From Salinarchaeum laminariae (lineage in GTDB: Archaea > Halobacteriota > Halobacteria > Halobacteriales > Salinarchaeaceae): a stretch of 64,000 bases of DNA. A model generated the notes under the pieces. It ran no database searches, was not told where the DNA came from, and saw only the letters and a program-made list of their open reading frames with translations. Position numbers and translations under genes: made by a program. Shown piece after piece: positions 9,005-17,274 of this stretch; position 1 is the first letter of the stretch; each line of letters starts with the position of its first letter. The DNA is taken from assembly GCF_023204835.1 (NCBI RefSeq), contig NZ_CP096270.1:1240001-1304000 (forward strand), in the 5' to 3' direction.

Positions 9005-9489
9005 GCCGTCGCTCCTCTCCGTGGTTTTCCACGTCTCTCTCACTCTCCCCGTCGTTCTCACTCTCCCCGTCGTTCTCACTCTCCACGTCTTTCGCTCTCC
9101 GAGGTCGTTTTCCGACAGTCACGTACTCCGGCGCTCCCGTTCCTCGACCGTTTCGGTCGCTCGATCGACGTCGTGGTGGTTGCGGGCCATCCGTGCGAGC
9201 AGCCGCCCAGGCTTCGGCTATACCGATGTACAGATCGCCTCGATGGTTTCCAGACGTGGTGAACGTTCTCCGGGGTCGTCGCTCGCCCGACCGTTGCCCG
9301 ATCGATACGCCCCGTCCCTCAACGGGCCGTAGCGACGATGCGAACCGGCAATCACGACCGGATGTGGTTCTATCTGAGGGGTGGGACCGAGTAACAGGGG
9401 TCCCGGATTTCGGGCTTCTCAGGCCCGTTTTCCACCCGCCACCGACATATGAAACATTTATGTATGTGTGACCATGACTCAGTGACCGT
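9005..9489. promoter_or_regulatory. 485-nt spacer carrying the peptide ABC operon promoter
   Basis: After the tandem repeat the spacer holds nothing recognisable until a hairpin CGGGC-TTCTCAG-GCCCG followed by TTTT (about 9413-9433). A TATA-like TTTATG then lies at 9457-9462, 33 nt ahead of the ATG at 9490. An ATG at 9473 opens only ATG-ACT-CAG-TGA. Confidence 0.5.
9039..9092. repeat. 18-bp tandem repeat, three units
   Basis: The unit CTCACTCTCCCCGTCGTT occurs twice exactly (9039-9056 and 9057-9074) and a third time with two changes (9075-9092). It lies just after the stop codon of the HEAT-repeat gene, in a pyrimidine-rich spacer. There are no spacers between units, so it is a microsatellite-like slippage array, not CRISPR. 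Confidence 0.9.
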
Positions 9490-11286
9490 ATGGCAGATAG
9501 CCATTCAAGTGGGGACTATAGCGACGTGGTCTCCCGACGGAAATTCGTATCGCTCGCTGGAACAACTGGAGCGGCAGCGGTCGCCGGTTGCCTTGGCGGT
9601 GACGGCGACAGCGACGACGACGGTGACGACGGCACCTCCGGTGAAACCTACGACTACGGGGAAGAGAACATCTGGTTCGAGACGGCGTCCGGTTCGTTCG
9701 CCGTCGACACGTTCCAGTACAACCCTGCTGCTGGGTGGTTCATTCCGCACAGTCAGTTCGGAGTGTACGCCCGCTGGGCACAGTTCGACTACATCAACGG
9801 CGAGTTCCTTCCCCATCTCGTCACGGACTGGGAGCACACCGACGGTTCATTCGTGTGCACTCTCGCCGAGAACTTCACCTGGGGCAGCACTGGGAACTCC
9901 ATTACCGCCGAGGACCTCGCACTGCAGCTTCAGATCCAGATCAACAACGGCGACCAGCTCGGGGATCTGGCCGACAACATCGAGGCAACTGGCGACTACG
10001 AGCTCACGGTGAGCTACGCCGACGACGTTCGCCAGGACTTCATCACGTACTCGGTCCTCGACCGACAGGCCGCATTCGCCCCGTCGATCTGGGAGGACGA
10101 GGCCGACAACGAGTCCCCTGCCAGCGTGGAGGTTCCGGAGCCCGATCCGTCGGGTCCCCTCGCCCTCACGTCCCGAGAGTCCAACTACCACCGTTACGAG
10201 CCGCGTAATGGTCTCGAGAACTACGAGGACGACGCCGTCGCCGGTGACCACTACAACTGGAATGGCTACGACCTCGGTTACCGACAGAGCAACAACGCGT
10301 TCCACTCGTCCTTCGAGGCGGGCGAGCTGGACGGCGTTCACAGCCTGTTCGCGGACCCGCAGACGCTCGATCGATTCCCCGACTCCGTGCGACAGTTCCA
10401 GATCCCCGGTGGGTTCGGGATGGGTATCTGGCCCGACCACTCCAACGAGCCGTGGAGCGTTCGAGAGGTCCGCCAGGCGTTCTACTACTCCCTGGACCGC
10501 ACCGCGATCATCGAGAACGTCGGTTCGAGTACGAAGGTCGAGCACCCGGCTCCGACGGGACTGACGGCCGCAAGCGTCGAGTCGGCTCTCGGCTCCGACG
10601 AGCCCGAGGGCTTCAACTCCTACTCGCTCGACACCGAGAAGGCCGAGTCGCTGCTCTCTGAGGCTGGCTACTCCATGAGCGACATCAGCCCGACGCTGGA
10701 GTACCCCGCCGGATGGTCCGACTGGGCCGTTGCCGCGCAGGCAGTCGTCGACCAGGCAAGCAACGCTGGCTGGGACATCTCGGGCAACGGGAACTCCAAC
10801 GGTCCCGGTACCTACGCTGCGAACCTCGGCGATGGGTTCGACCTGGCAGCCGACCAGCACACGGCGGGTGGCAGTACGTACACCATCCCGTACTTCGCTC
10901 TCAACTACAAGCTGCGAAACACCCTTCGAGAGGACGACAGCTCTCACTTCGCTGGCTACGACAAGAACGAAGTCGAGATCGACGGCAAGACGATCAACAT
11001 CGACGAGACTCTCGAGGCGCTCTCCACGGCGCCTGAGGGCGAGCGTGAGCAGCACATCCGTGACCTCGCGCTGGTCGTCAACAAGGACGTGCCCGTCTTC
11101 GTCATCATGGAGAAGTACGAGCAGTCCTTCATCGACACCGCCGACTTCGACATCCCGCCGGAGGGAGAGCTTGGATCGCACGCCTCCGTCTTCTGGCCGC
11201 TCTGGTGGCTCCCACAGGTCAGCGAGAAGCTCAGCTCCGCGAGCGAGGAGGCGACGGAAGGCCTGATGAAGGCACGAACCAACTGA
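9490..11286 (+). CDS. Family 5 extracellular solute-binding Tat lipoprotein of a peptide-type ABC importer
   Basis: A 598-residue binding protein of the DppA/OppA type. Residues 16-20 are the Tat motif SRRKF and the lipobox ends at Cys34 (VAGC); a Gly/Asp/Ser-rich tether follows. The body shows the family 5 layout: HLVTDWEHTDGSFVCTLAENFTW near 100, WSVREVRQAFYYSLDRTAI near 330, and a C-terminal VFVIMEKYEQSFIDT. It captures the substrate at the cell surface for the two permeases that follow. The substrate (peptide, nickel, sugar or other) cannot be read from the sequence. First gene of a five-gene operon. Confidence 0.93.
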   Translation: MADSHSSGDYSDVVSRRKFVSLAGTTGAAAVAGCLGGDGDSDDDGDDGTSGETYDYGEENIWFETASGSFAVDTFQYNPAAGWFIPHSQFGVYARWAQFDYINGEFLPHLVTDWEHTDGSFVCTLAENFTWGSTGNSITAEDLALQLQIQINNGDQLGDLADNIEATGDYELTVSYADDVRQDFITYSVLDRQAAFAPSIWEDEADNESPASVEVPEPDPSGPLALTSRESNYHRYEPRNGLENYEDDAVAGDHYNWNGYDLGYRQSNNAFHSSFEAGELDGVHSLFADPQTLDRFPDSVRQFQIPGGFGMGIWPDHSNEPWSVREVRQAFYYSLDRTAIIENVGSSTKVEHPAPTGLTAASVESALGSDEPEGFNSYSLDTEKAESLLSEAGYSMSDISPTLEYPAGWSDWAVAAQAVVDQASNAGWDISGNGNSNGPGTYAANLGDGFDLAADQHTAGGSTYTIPYFALNYKLRNTLREDDSSHFAGYDKNEVEIDGKTINIDETLEALSTAPEGEREQHIRDLALVVNKDVPVFVIMEKYEQSFIDTADFDIPPEGELGSHASVFWPLWWLPQVSEKLSSASEEATEGLMKARTN

Positions 11287-11313
11287 TCGCCGCGGGTTAT
11301 TTTCTTATTTCCA

Positions 11314-12333
11314 ATGAACTGGTACGTAAAACGGACCGGGCAGGCGCTGTTCACGCTCTGGGCAGTTGCGTCGCTGGCGTTCTTCCTGACGCGGCAGATG
11401 CCGGGGGATCAGGTCGCGACCTACGTCGACCAGGTAATCCAGAACAACCCGGAGCAGGACCCGGAGATCGTCCGAAGCAACATCGTCGAACAGCTGATGA
11501 TCGACCCGAACGCGCCGTTCCACGAGGCGTACATCGCCTACTTCGGCGAGCTCCTCTCCGGGAACCTCGGCTGGTCGATCGAAGCGCAGAAGAACCTGAA
11601 CACACTGATGGCCGAGACCGTCCCGTGGACGCTGTTCGTCATGGCGCTGGCCACGTTCGGTCTCTTCGGCATCTCGCTCGCACTGGGTGCGATCATGGCC
11701 TACAAAGAGGGGTCGCTGTTCGACCTCTCGAACACGCTTCTGGGCATGGTCACGACGTCGATTCCCTACTACGTCGCCGGTATCCTGCTGATCATCTACA
11801 TCGGCTACCCAGAAGGGGTGTTCACGCAGTACTTCCCGGTGCGGTACAAGCTTCCCGACGGCGTCGATCCGGGCTTCACGCTGGCGTTCATCAGCGGCGC
11901 CATTCGACACGCGACGCTTCCCGCACTGTCCTACGTCATCACGGCCTACGGGCTGCTCGCGCTCTCGATGCGCGGGAACAGCATTCAGGTGCTCGGCGAG
12001 GACTACGTGCGCGTCGCGCAGCTTCGGGGCCTCCCCGACAGACGAATCGCGCTCCGATACGTGGGGCGAAACGCAGTGCTCCCGCTGTACACGAGCCTGC
12101 TCCTGTCGATCGGGTTCATGCTCGGGGCGTCGGTCATCCTCGAGCAGATCTTCGTCTACCAGGGCGTCGGCTACTGGATGGATCGCGCCGTCCAGTACAC
12201 CGACATCCCGCTGATGATGGCGATCTTCCTGATGATCACGGTAAGCGTCGTCATCGCCACGTATATCGCAGACCTGACCTACGGCTATCTGGATCCGCGG
12301 ATCAAATCGGGTGATGAAGGTGAAGCCTACTGA
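11314..12333 (+). CDS. Peptide-type ABC transporter permease, DppB-like
   Basis: A 339-residue inner subunit with about six membrane helices. The N-terminus NWYVKRTGQALFTLWAVASLAFFLTRQMPGD is the hallmark of DppB/OppB permeases (first helix followed by MPGD). The cytoplasmic EAA loop that contacts the ATPases lies near DYVRVAQLRGLPDRRIALRY at about 230-250. It starts 27 nt after the binding-protein gene, and its 3' end overlaps the next permease gene, so the subunits are translated together. Confidence 0.95.
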   Translation: MNWYVKRTGQALFTLWAVASLAFFLTRQMPGDQVATYVDQVIQNNPEQDPEIVRSNIVEQLMIDPNAPFHEAYIAYFGELLSGNLGWSIEAQKNLNTLMAETVPWTLFVMALATFGLFGISLALGAIMAYKEGSLFDLSNTLLGMVTTSIPYYVAGILLIIYIGYPEGVFTQYFPVRYKLPDGVDPGFTLAFISGAIRHATLPALSYVITAYGLLALSMRGNSIQVLGEDYVRVAQLRGLPDRRIALRYVGRNAVLPLYTSLLLSIGFMLGASVILEQIFVYQGVGYWMDRAVQYTDIPLMMAIFLMITVSVVIATYIADLTYGYLDPRIKSGDEGEAY

Positions 12334-13453
12334 GGAAGACACGGCGGACGACGTTCGCACTGACGGCGGCCAGATGTTCGACGACGCGGAGTCGACGGAC
12401 GTCGGTGCCGTTCAGGAGTACAAGGAGGTCCTCTACGAGGGCCTCGTAGCGCCCGCCAAAATCGCGTGGTCCGACTGGCGAACGAAGACCGGGATCATCA
12501 TCCTGGGCGCCTTCGTGCTGATCGCTATTCTGTCGGACCTCCACCAGAACGGCTACACGATCCTCAACGACTTCCTGGGGATCGTCGGTTCGCCCTGGGA
12601 ACTCACAAAGCCGTCGAGTGCCTTCGGCTGTGACGCGAACGGGAACAACTGCGTCGCAGGGTACGAGCGTAGTCGCCAGCCATTCGAAAACTGGCAAACC
12701 CCGCTCGGAACTGATCCCGAGGGGAGGGACATCTTCGCCGGCATCGTCTGGGCGACGCCGCGGATGCTCCGGATGGTTCTGGCAGGCGGCGTCTTCTCGA
12801 TCGCCGTCGCGACGATCGTCGGCACGGTTGCGGGCTACAAGGGCGGTGTGGTCAACACGGTCCTGATGACCCTCACCGACGTCGCGATGTCGATCCCCGG
12901 CCTGCCGCTGGTGATCGTTATCGTCGCGATTCTCGATCCGACGAACCCGTACCTCATCGGCGTCGTCGTGACGATCAACGTCTGGGCCGGCCTGGCCCGG
13001 ACGATCCAGGCGCAGGTACTCTCCCTGCGCGAGCAGTCCTACGTCGAGGCGTCCCGCACGATGGGTATCGGGACGCCATCGATCATCCAGAAAGACATCT
13101 TGCCGAACCTGATGCCGTACATCATGGTTAACTTCGTCTACTCGGCGCGTCGGGTGATCTACGACACGGTGGGGCTGTACTTCCTGGGCTTCCTGTCGTA
13201 CTCGACGATCGCGAACTGGGGCGTGATGATGAACTGGGCGTACGCCAACCAGGGCGCGCTCGCACCGAGCGGGCCCCGGTACCTCATCATCGTCCCGATG
13301 GCCCCGATCGTGCTGTTGTCGTTCGGCCTCATCCTGCTCTCGCAGGGGACCGACCGGCTGTTCAACCCGCGCGTGCGGACGCGCCACGAGGGTGACACGG
13401 TCGAAGATCACGAGATGGACGACGACGATAGCGTCCAGCCGGCAATGGCCTAA
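12314..13453 (+). CDS. Peptide-type ABC transporter permease, DppC-like
   Basis: A permease of 379 residues that pairs with the DppB-like subunit. An acidic N-terminal tail of about 45 residues precedes the first helix (TGIIILGAFVLIAILSDL). LGTDPEGRDIFAGIVWATPRML is the characteristic segment between helices 1 and 2 of DppC proteins, and SYVEASRTMGIGTPSIIQKDILP is the EAA loop. Compared with bacterial DppC (about 300 residues), the extra length lies in an extracellular loop about 75-125 with a Cys pair and in the acidic C-terminus. The ATG at 12314 lies inside the end of the preceding gene, and an adjacent GTG one codon upstream is possible. Confidence 0.93.
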   Translation: MKVKPTEEDTADDVRTDGGQMFDDAESTDVGAVQEYKEVLYEGLVAPAKIAWSDWRTKTGIIILGAFVLIAILSDLHQNGYTILNDFLGIVGSPWELTKPSSAFGCDANGNNCVAGYERSRQPFENWQTPLGTDPEGRDIFAGIVWATPRMLRMVLAGGVFSIAVATIVGTVAGYKGGVVNTVLMTLTDVAMSIPGLPLVIVIVAILDPTNPYLIGVVVTINVWAGLARTIQAQVLSLREQSYVEASRTMGIGTPSIIQKDILPNLMPYIMVNFVYSARRVIYDTVGLYFLGFLSYSTIANWGVMMNWAYANQGALAPSGPRYLIIVPMAPIVLLSFGLILLSQGTDRLFNPRVRTRHEGDTVEDHEMDDDDSVQPAMA

Positions 13454-13454
13454 T

Positions 13455-14537
13455 ATGAGCACGCACAACACCACAAACGAGAGTGGAGAGATGTACAGCG
13501 CATCGGAGACGATCATCGAACTCCGCAACACGGAGGTCGTCTTCGACATGAGCCGTGGCGTCTCCCGCGTGCTCGACAACGTCGATCTAGATATCCGCCG
13601 GGGCGAGATCCTCGGCGTCGTCGGCGAGAGTGGTAGTGGCAAGTCGATGCTCGCGTCCGCGATGCTCGACGCAGTCGTCGACCCCGGAATCCTCTCCGGA
13701 CAGATTACCTACTACCCGGACGACGGCGACCCCGTCAACGTGCTCGGACTGAGCGACGAAGAGCTCAGGCGACTCCGCTGGGAGGACATCTCGATGGTCT
13801 TCCAGGGAGCGATGAGCTCGTTCAACCCGACGATGTCCGTCAAGGGCCACTTCGTCGAGACGCTCGAGGCCCACGAGTACGACCGCGAGGAGGGGATGGA
13901 GCGGGCCCACGAGCTTCTCTCGGACCTCTACCTCGATCCCGAGCGAGTGCTCGAGTCGTACCCCCACGAGCTGAGTGGCGGGATGCGACAGCGCGCACTC
14001 ATCGCGCTCTCGGTCGTTCTCGAGCCCGATCTGCTCGTCATGGACGAGCCGACGGCGGCGCTCGACCTCCTCATGCAGCGGTCGATCCTCTCGCTGCTCG
14101 AGGGGCTAAAGGAGAAGTACGATCTGACGATGGTGTTCATCACCCACGACCTGCCGCTCGTCGCCGAGCTGGCAAACCGCATGGCGGTGATGTACGCCTT
14201 CGAGCTCGTCGAGAAGGGATCGACGGACGAGATCCTGCAGAACGCAGCACATCCCTACACGCGAGCGCTACTGAATTCGACGCCGAACCTCGACGCGCCA
14301 CTCTCCGAGATGACGTCCATCGAGGGATCGGCGCCGGACCCGGTGAACGTTCCCGAGGGGTGTTCCTACCACCCGCGGTGTCCGCTCGCCGACGAACAGT
14401 GCGTCGCGGAGGCGCCGGATTTCCACGATGTCAGCAGCAGTCACCAGGTGGAGTGTTTCCACTGGGAGGACGCTGCGGAGGCGATCCCGTTCAACATCGA
14501 ACAACCGTCCTCGCCCGAGGAAGGTGAAGCACGATGA
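13455..14537 (+). CDS. Peptide-type ABC transporter ATPase, DppD-like
   Basis: A 360-residue nucleotide-binding subunit. Walker A is GESGSGKSML, the Q-loop lies at SMVFQGAMSSFNPTM, the signature is LSGGMRQRALIAL, Walker B is LLVMDEPTAALD, and the switch histidine is in ITHDLPL. The C-terminal oligopeptide-transporter domain has the cysteine pattern CSYHPRCPLADEQC, which in this subfamily can hold an Fe-S cluster. It begins 1 nt after the DppC stop. An upstream in-frame extension to 13392 exists but overlaps the permease gene and looks non-coding, so the ATG at 13455 was chosen. Confidence 0.95.
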   Translation: MSTHNTTNESGEMYSASETIIELRNTEVVFDMSRGVSRVLDNVDLDIRRGEILGVVGESGSGKSMLASAMLDAVVDPGILSGQITYYPDDGDPVNVLGLSDEELRRLRWEDISMVFQGAMSSFNPTMSVKGHFVETLEAHEYDREEGMERAHELLSDLYLDPERVLESYPHELSGGMRQRALIALSVVLEPDLLVMDEPTAALDLLMQRSILSLLEGLKEKYDLTMVFITHDLPLVAELANRMAVMYAFELVEKGSTDEILQNAAHPYTRALLNSTPNLDAPLSEMTSIEGSAPDPVNVPEGCSYHPRCPLADEQCVAEAPDFHDVSSSHQVECFHWEDAAEAIPFNIEQPSSPEEGEAR

Positions 14538-15661
14538 GCGTCGATACACATCCCGACTACGAGGGCCGAGACCCGCTCGTATCGCTGGAAGACGTCGAAG
14601 TCCACTTCGAGGAGAGCAGCGGACTCTTCGACTTCAGCGAGCCCGAAGTGGTCCGCGCCGTCGACGGCGTCGACCTCGACATCTTCGAGCAAGACGTCGT
14701 CGCTCTCGTCGGCGAGTCCGGGTGTGGGAAGACCACGCTCGGCAAGACGACCATCGGGCTCCAGCGTCCGACCGGCGGCAGCGTGAGCTACCGCGGTCAG
14801 GACATCTGGGACGCCAAGGACGGCAAGGGTGACGTCGAGATTCCCTACAAGGACATCCGATCGTCGCTCCAGATCATCCACCAGGACCCCGGTTCGTCGC
14901 TGAACCCGAACCGCCGGGTCATGAAGATCCTCGAGGCGCCGCTCAAACGCTGGCAGAGCCAGATGAGCGCGGGCGACCGCCGCGGACAGGTGCTCTCGAT
15001 GCTGGAGGAGGTCGGGATGACGCCGCCGGACGACTACGCCGGCCGCTATCCCCACCAGCTCTCTGGCGGAGAGAAACAGCGCGTTGCACTGGTACGGGCC
15101 CTGCTGATGGACCCGGACCTGATCCTGGCCGACGAGGCCGTCAGCGCCCTCGACGTGTCGCTTCGCGTCGAGATGATGGATCTCATGCTGGACCTGCAGG
15201 AGAAGTTCGACACGTCGTTCGTGTTCGTCTCACACGACCTGTCGAACGCACGCTACTTCGCGGCCCACAGCGGTGGCCGTATCGGCGTGATGTATCTCGG
15301 CGAACTCGTCGAGATCGGTCCGGCCGAGAAGATCATCAACAACCCCCAGCACCCCTACACCAAGGTGTTGCGCTGGGCGACGCCGGACCTCACACCGGAC
15401 GGCGCGAGCAGCGATAAGCCGCCGGTTCGCAAGATCGACATCCCGGACCCGAAAAACCCGCCGCCGGGCTGTCGGTTCCACACTCGGTGTCCGGAGGCAC
15501 GGCAGGTCTGCATGGAGCAGACGCCGCCGGAGTACACCACCGAGGAGTTCCACGAGACGAAATGCTTCCGGGAGGACGACTCCCACGAGTACTGGTCGAG
15601 TCCGCAGATCACGGACGACGAGAACGAAGCCGACCAGCTCTACTCCGAGGCCGACGACTAA
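14534..15661 (+). CDS. Peptide-type ABC transporter ATPase, DppF-like
   Basis: A 375-residue second nucleotide-binding subunit, overlapping the preceding gene by 4 nt (ATGA). Walker A GESGCGKTTLGK, signature LSGGEKQRVALVRALL, Walker B LILADEAVSALD (Ala-Val in place of the common Pro-Thr after DE) and HDLSNARY for the switch region. The C-terminal domain again carries a cysteine set (CRFHTRCPEARQVC). It ends the operon; the next gene is on the other strand. Confidence 0.95.
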   Translation: MSVDTHPDYEGRDPLVSLEDVEVHFEESSGLFDFSEPEVVRAVDGVDLDIFEQDVVALVGESGCGKTTLGKTTIGLQRPTGGSVSYRGQDIWDAKDGKGDVEIPYKDIRSSLQIIHQDPGSSLNPNRRVMKILEAPLKRWQSQMSAGDRRGQVLSMLEEVGMTPPDDYAGRYPHQLSGGEKQRVALVRALLMDPDLILADEAVSALDVSLRVEMMDLMLDLQEKFDTSFVFVSHDLSNARYFAAHSGGRIGVMYLGELVEIGPAEKIINNPQHPYTKVLRWATPDLTPDGASSDKPPVRKIDIPDPKNPPPGCRFHTRCPEARQVCMEQTPPEYTTEEFHETKCFREDDSHEYWSSPQITDDENEADQLYSEADD

Positions 15662-15787
15662 CACCTCGGCGTCATTTCTCTCGTTTCTCACCGCCTACAG
15701 CGACTGCACCGTCGAGTGATTGATCTTTCGAACGTCACGCAGCACTGCTGGTCGTCGTTGTAACGATAGAACTCCAAAGCCGCACAC

Positions 15788-16747
15788 TCAGACGGTCGGC
15801 TCGACGGTCGGCACCGGCACGCTTTCGAGGACGTCGTCGACGATTCCTTCGAGTTCGACGCCCTCGACGGCCGCCTCTGGCGTGAGCACGAGCCTGTGGG
15901 CGAGCACCGGCTCTACGACGTGGCGCACGTCGTCTGGGGTGACGAAGTCCCGGCCTTCGATCACCGCGCGTGCCCGAGCAGCCTCGAACAGACGCTGCGT
16001 GCCACGCGGGGAGACGCCAGTCTGGACCTGTGGGCGGATCCGCGTCGCCCGCCCGAGTGCCGCGATGTACTCGAGCACGTCGGGATCGACGTGGACGTCT
16101 TCGGGGACGCGCCGAAGCTCGCGAACGGTCGGGCCATCGAGAACGGGCTCGACGGTCGGCGTCTGATCGCTTCGGCCGGCGCGCCGACGGAGCAACTCGA
16201 GTTCGCCCGCTTCCTCGGGGTAGCCAAGCGTCGTTTTGATGAGAAACCGGTCGACCTGGGCCTCGGGGAGCTCGAAGGTTCCCTCCTGTTCGATGGGGTT
16301 CTGCGTCGCGATGACGATGAATGGGTCGGGTAGCTTGTGGGTGTCGCCGTCGACGGTCACCTGCTCTTCTTCCATCGCCTCGAGAAGTGCGGCCTGGGTC
16401 TTGGGTGGTGCTCGGTTGATCTCGTCGGCGAGAACGACGTTCGCGAAGATCGGTCCTTCCGTGAAGAGGAAGCTTCCGTCGGACTCGTCGAAGACGTGGG
16501 TTCCGGTGACGTCCGATGGGAGCAGGTCAGGCGTGAACTGGATCCGCGAGAACTCGAGCCCCAGCGCGGTCGCCAGCGAGTTCGCAGTGAGCGTCTTCCC
16601 CGTCCCGGGAACGTCCTCGAGTAGAACGTGCCCGCGTGCCAGCACCCCGGTCAGCACGGTTTCCATGAACTCGCGGTCGGCGACGACTGCCTCCAGTACC
16701 TCGTCGGCGACCTGATCCGCTCGCTCACTCGCCTCCTCTACGTCCAT
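15788..16747 (-). CDS. MoxR-family AAA+ ATPase
   Basis: A 319-residue ATPase. Walker A is EDVPGTGKT at about 44-52, Walker B VVLADEINRAPPKTQAAL, sensor 1 VIATQNPIEQEGTFELPEAQVDRF, and the C-terminal AAA lid starts near TPDDVRHV. MoxR proteins act as chaperones that assemble or activate partner complexes, usually with DUF58 and von Willebrand A proteins encoded next door. Here those partners are absent: the gene is flanked by the peptide importer and by tRNA-Ser. The ATG at 16747 gives the usual MoxR N-terminus; a longer frame to 16945 runs across the tRNA and was rejected. Confidence 0.95.
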   Translation of the reverse strand: MDVEEASERADQVADEVLEAVVADREFMETVLTGVLARGHVLLEDVPGTGKTLTANSLATALGLEFSRIQFTPDLLPSDVTGTHVFDESDGSFLFTEGPIFANVVLADEINRAPPKTQAALLEAMEEEQVTVDGDTHKLPDPFIVIATQNPIEQEGTFELPEAQVDRFLIKTTLGYPEEAGELELLRRRAGRSDQTPTVEPVLDGPTVRELRRVPEDVHVDPDVLEYIAALGRATRIRPQVQTGVSPRGTQRLFEAARARAVIEGRDFVTPDDVRHVVEPVLAHRLVLTPEAAVEGVELEGIVDDVLESVPVPTVEPTV

Positions 16748-16842
16748 ACTCCCATCCCGGGCCGTTGGGTGTTGATTCTTTCTCCGCAGTCGGGTGTCCG
16801 AATCGAAACGATTACACCCCTCAGTGGGGTACGATGGGACGA

Positions 16843-16927
16843 GCCGAGGTAGCCTAGCCTGGCCAAGGCGGTTGCTTCGAGAGCAACTGTCCTCACGGAC
16901 ACAGGAGTTCAAATCTCCTCCTCGGCG
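16843..16927 (+). tRNA. tRNA-Ser (anticodon CGA)
   Basis: An 85-nt class II tRNA. The acceptor stem is GCCGAGG (16843-16849) with CCTCGGC (16920-16926) and discriminator G16927. The anticodon stem GTTGC/GCAAC carries the loop TTCGAGA, giving anticodon CGA. The long variable arm TGTCC-TCAC-GGACA is the serine identity element, and the T arm is AGGAG-TTCAAAT-CTCCT. No intron and no encoded CCA. Read codon: UCG. Confidence 0.97.
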
Positions 16928-17218
16928 TACTGCTGAGCGAACCACTCTGGGCGAAGCAGAACACGTCGGATCTTCGATCCGACGAGCGCTTCTCGGACGT
17001 CTCGACCGCGAGCGCAGCCAGCGGTCCGGTCGGCGAAGCGCCAGCCCGTGGATTTGAAGTAGACCGAGCGGCGCAGCGAAGCGAGCCCGTTCGGGCGTGG
17101 CTCACATCCCTTGCCGTTTCGTCCACTGGTATCAGACGGTGAGCAGGCGGCCGCGTCCGTCTGCTCGGTCGGCGCGGGGTATCTCTCTCTCTCCTCGGCT
17201 GTGGTGTCCCTCCCTTGG
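16928..17218. other. Spacer after tRNA-Ser with hairpins and a tRNA-like T-arm scrap
   Basis: No gene is convincing here. A perfect hairpin GTCGGATC-TTC-GATCCGAC lies at 16965-16983. Further on are a GCAGCGAAGCGAGC motif, also seen in other spacers of this window, and a CCCG-TT-CGGG hairpin near 17087. GGATTTGAA near 17050 resembles a T-arm read backwards, which may be a remnant of integration at the tRNA, but no integrase is present. Confidence 0.4.
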
Positions 17219-17234
17219 TTTTGGCTAGCCAAAA
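17219..17234. promoter_or_regulatory. Palindromic operator upstream of the iron-type ABC operon, distal site
   Basis: TTTTGGCTAGCCAAAA is a perfect 16-bp palindrome. It resembles the GGCTnnCC-centred sites of DtxR/SirR/Idr metal-dependent repressors of haloarchaea. Its centre lies exactly 36 bp before the centre of a second site, and the TATA box lies between them. Confidence 0.7.
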
Positions 17235-17246
17235 AATCGAAACGTC

Positions 17247-17254
17247 TTTATTGA
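17247..17254 (+). promoter_or_regulatory. TATA box of the iron-type ABC operon
   Basis: TTTATTGA (with one overlapping T) lies about 22-28 nt ahead of the ATG at 17275, so the transcript should be leaderless. It is sandwiched between the two palindromic sites, so a bound repressor would cover it. Confidence 0.65.
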
Positions 17255-17270
17255 TTTAGGCTGGCCAAAA
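17255..17270. promoter_or_regulatory. Palindromic operator, proximal site between TATA and start
   Basis: TTTAGGCTGGCCAAAA is a near-palindrome of the same type as the site at 17219-17234 (identical at 14 of 16 positions). It overlaps the expected transcription start region and ends 4 nt before the start codon. Confidence 0.65.
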
Positions 17271-17274
17271 ACAT

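Noticed and set aside
9039..9092. CRISPR-like short repeats
   Set aside because: The units are directly adjacent without spacers, and there are no cas genes in the window.
8964..9332. 122-codon frame across the 18-bp repeats (SLTLPVVLTLPVV...)
   Set aside because: The apparent periodic protein is only the translated 18-bp tandem repeat; no start context and no family.
16909..17232. 107-codon minus-strand frame behind tRNA-Ser as an integrase remnant
   Set aside because: No tyrosine recombinase motif (Arg...His-x-x-Arg...Tyr) can be read in it.
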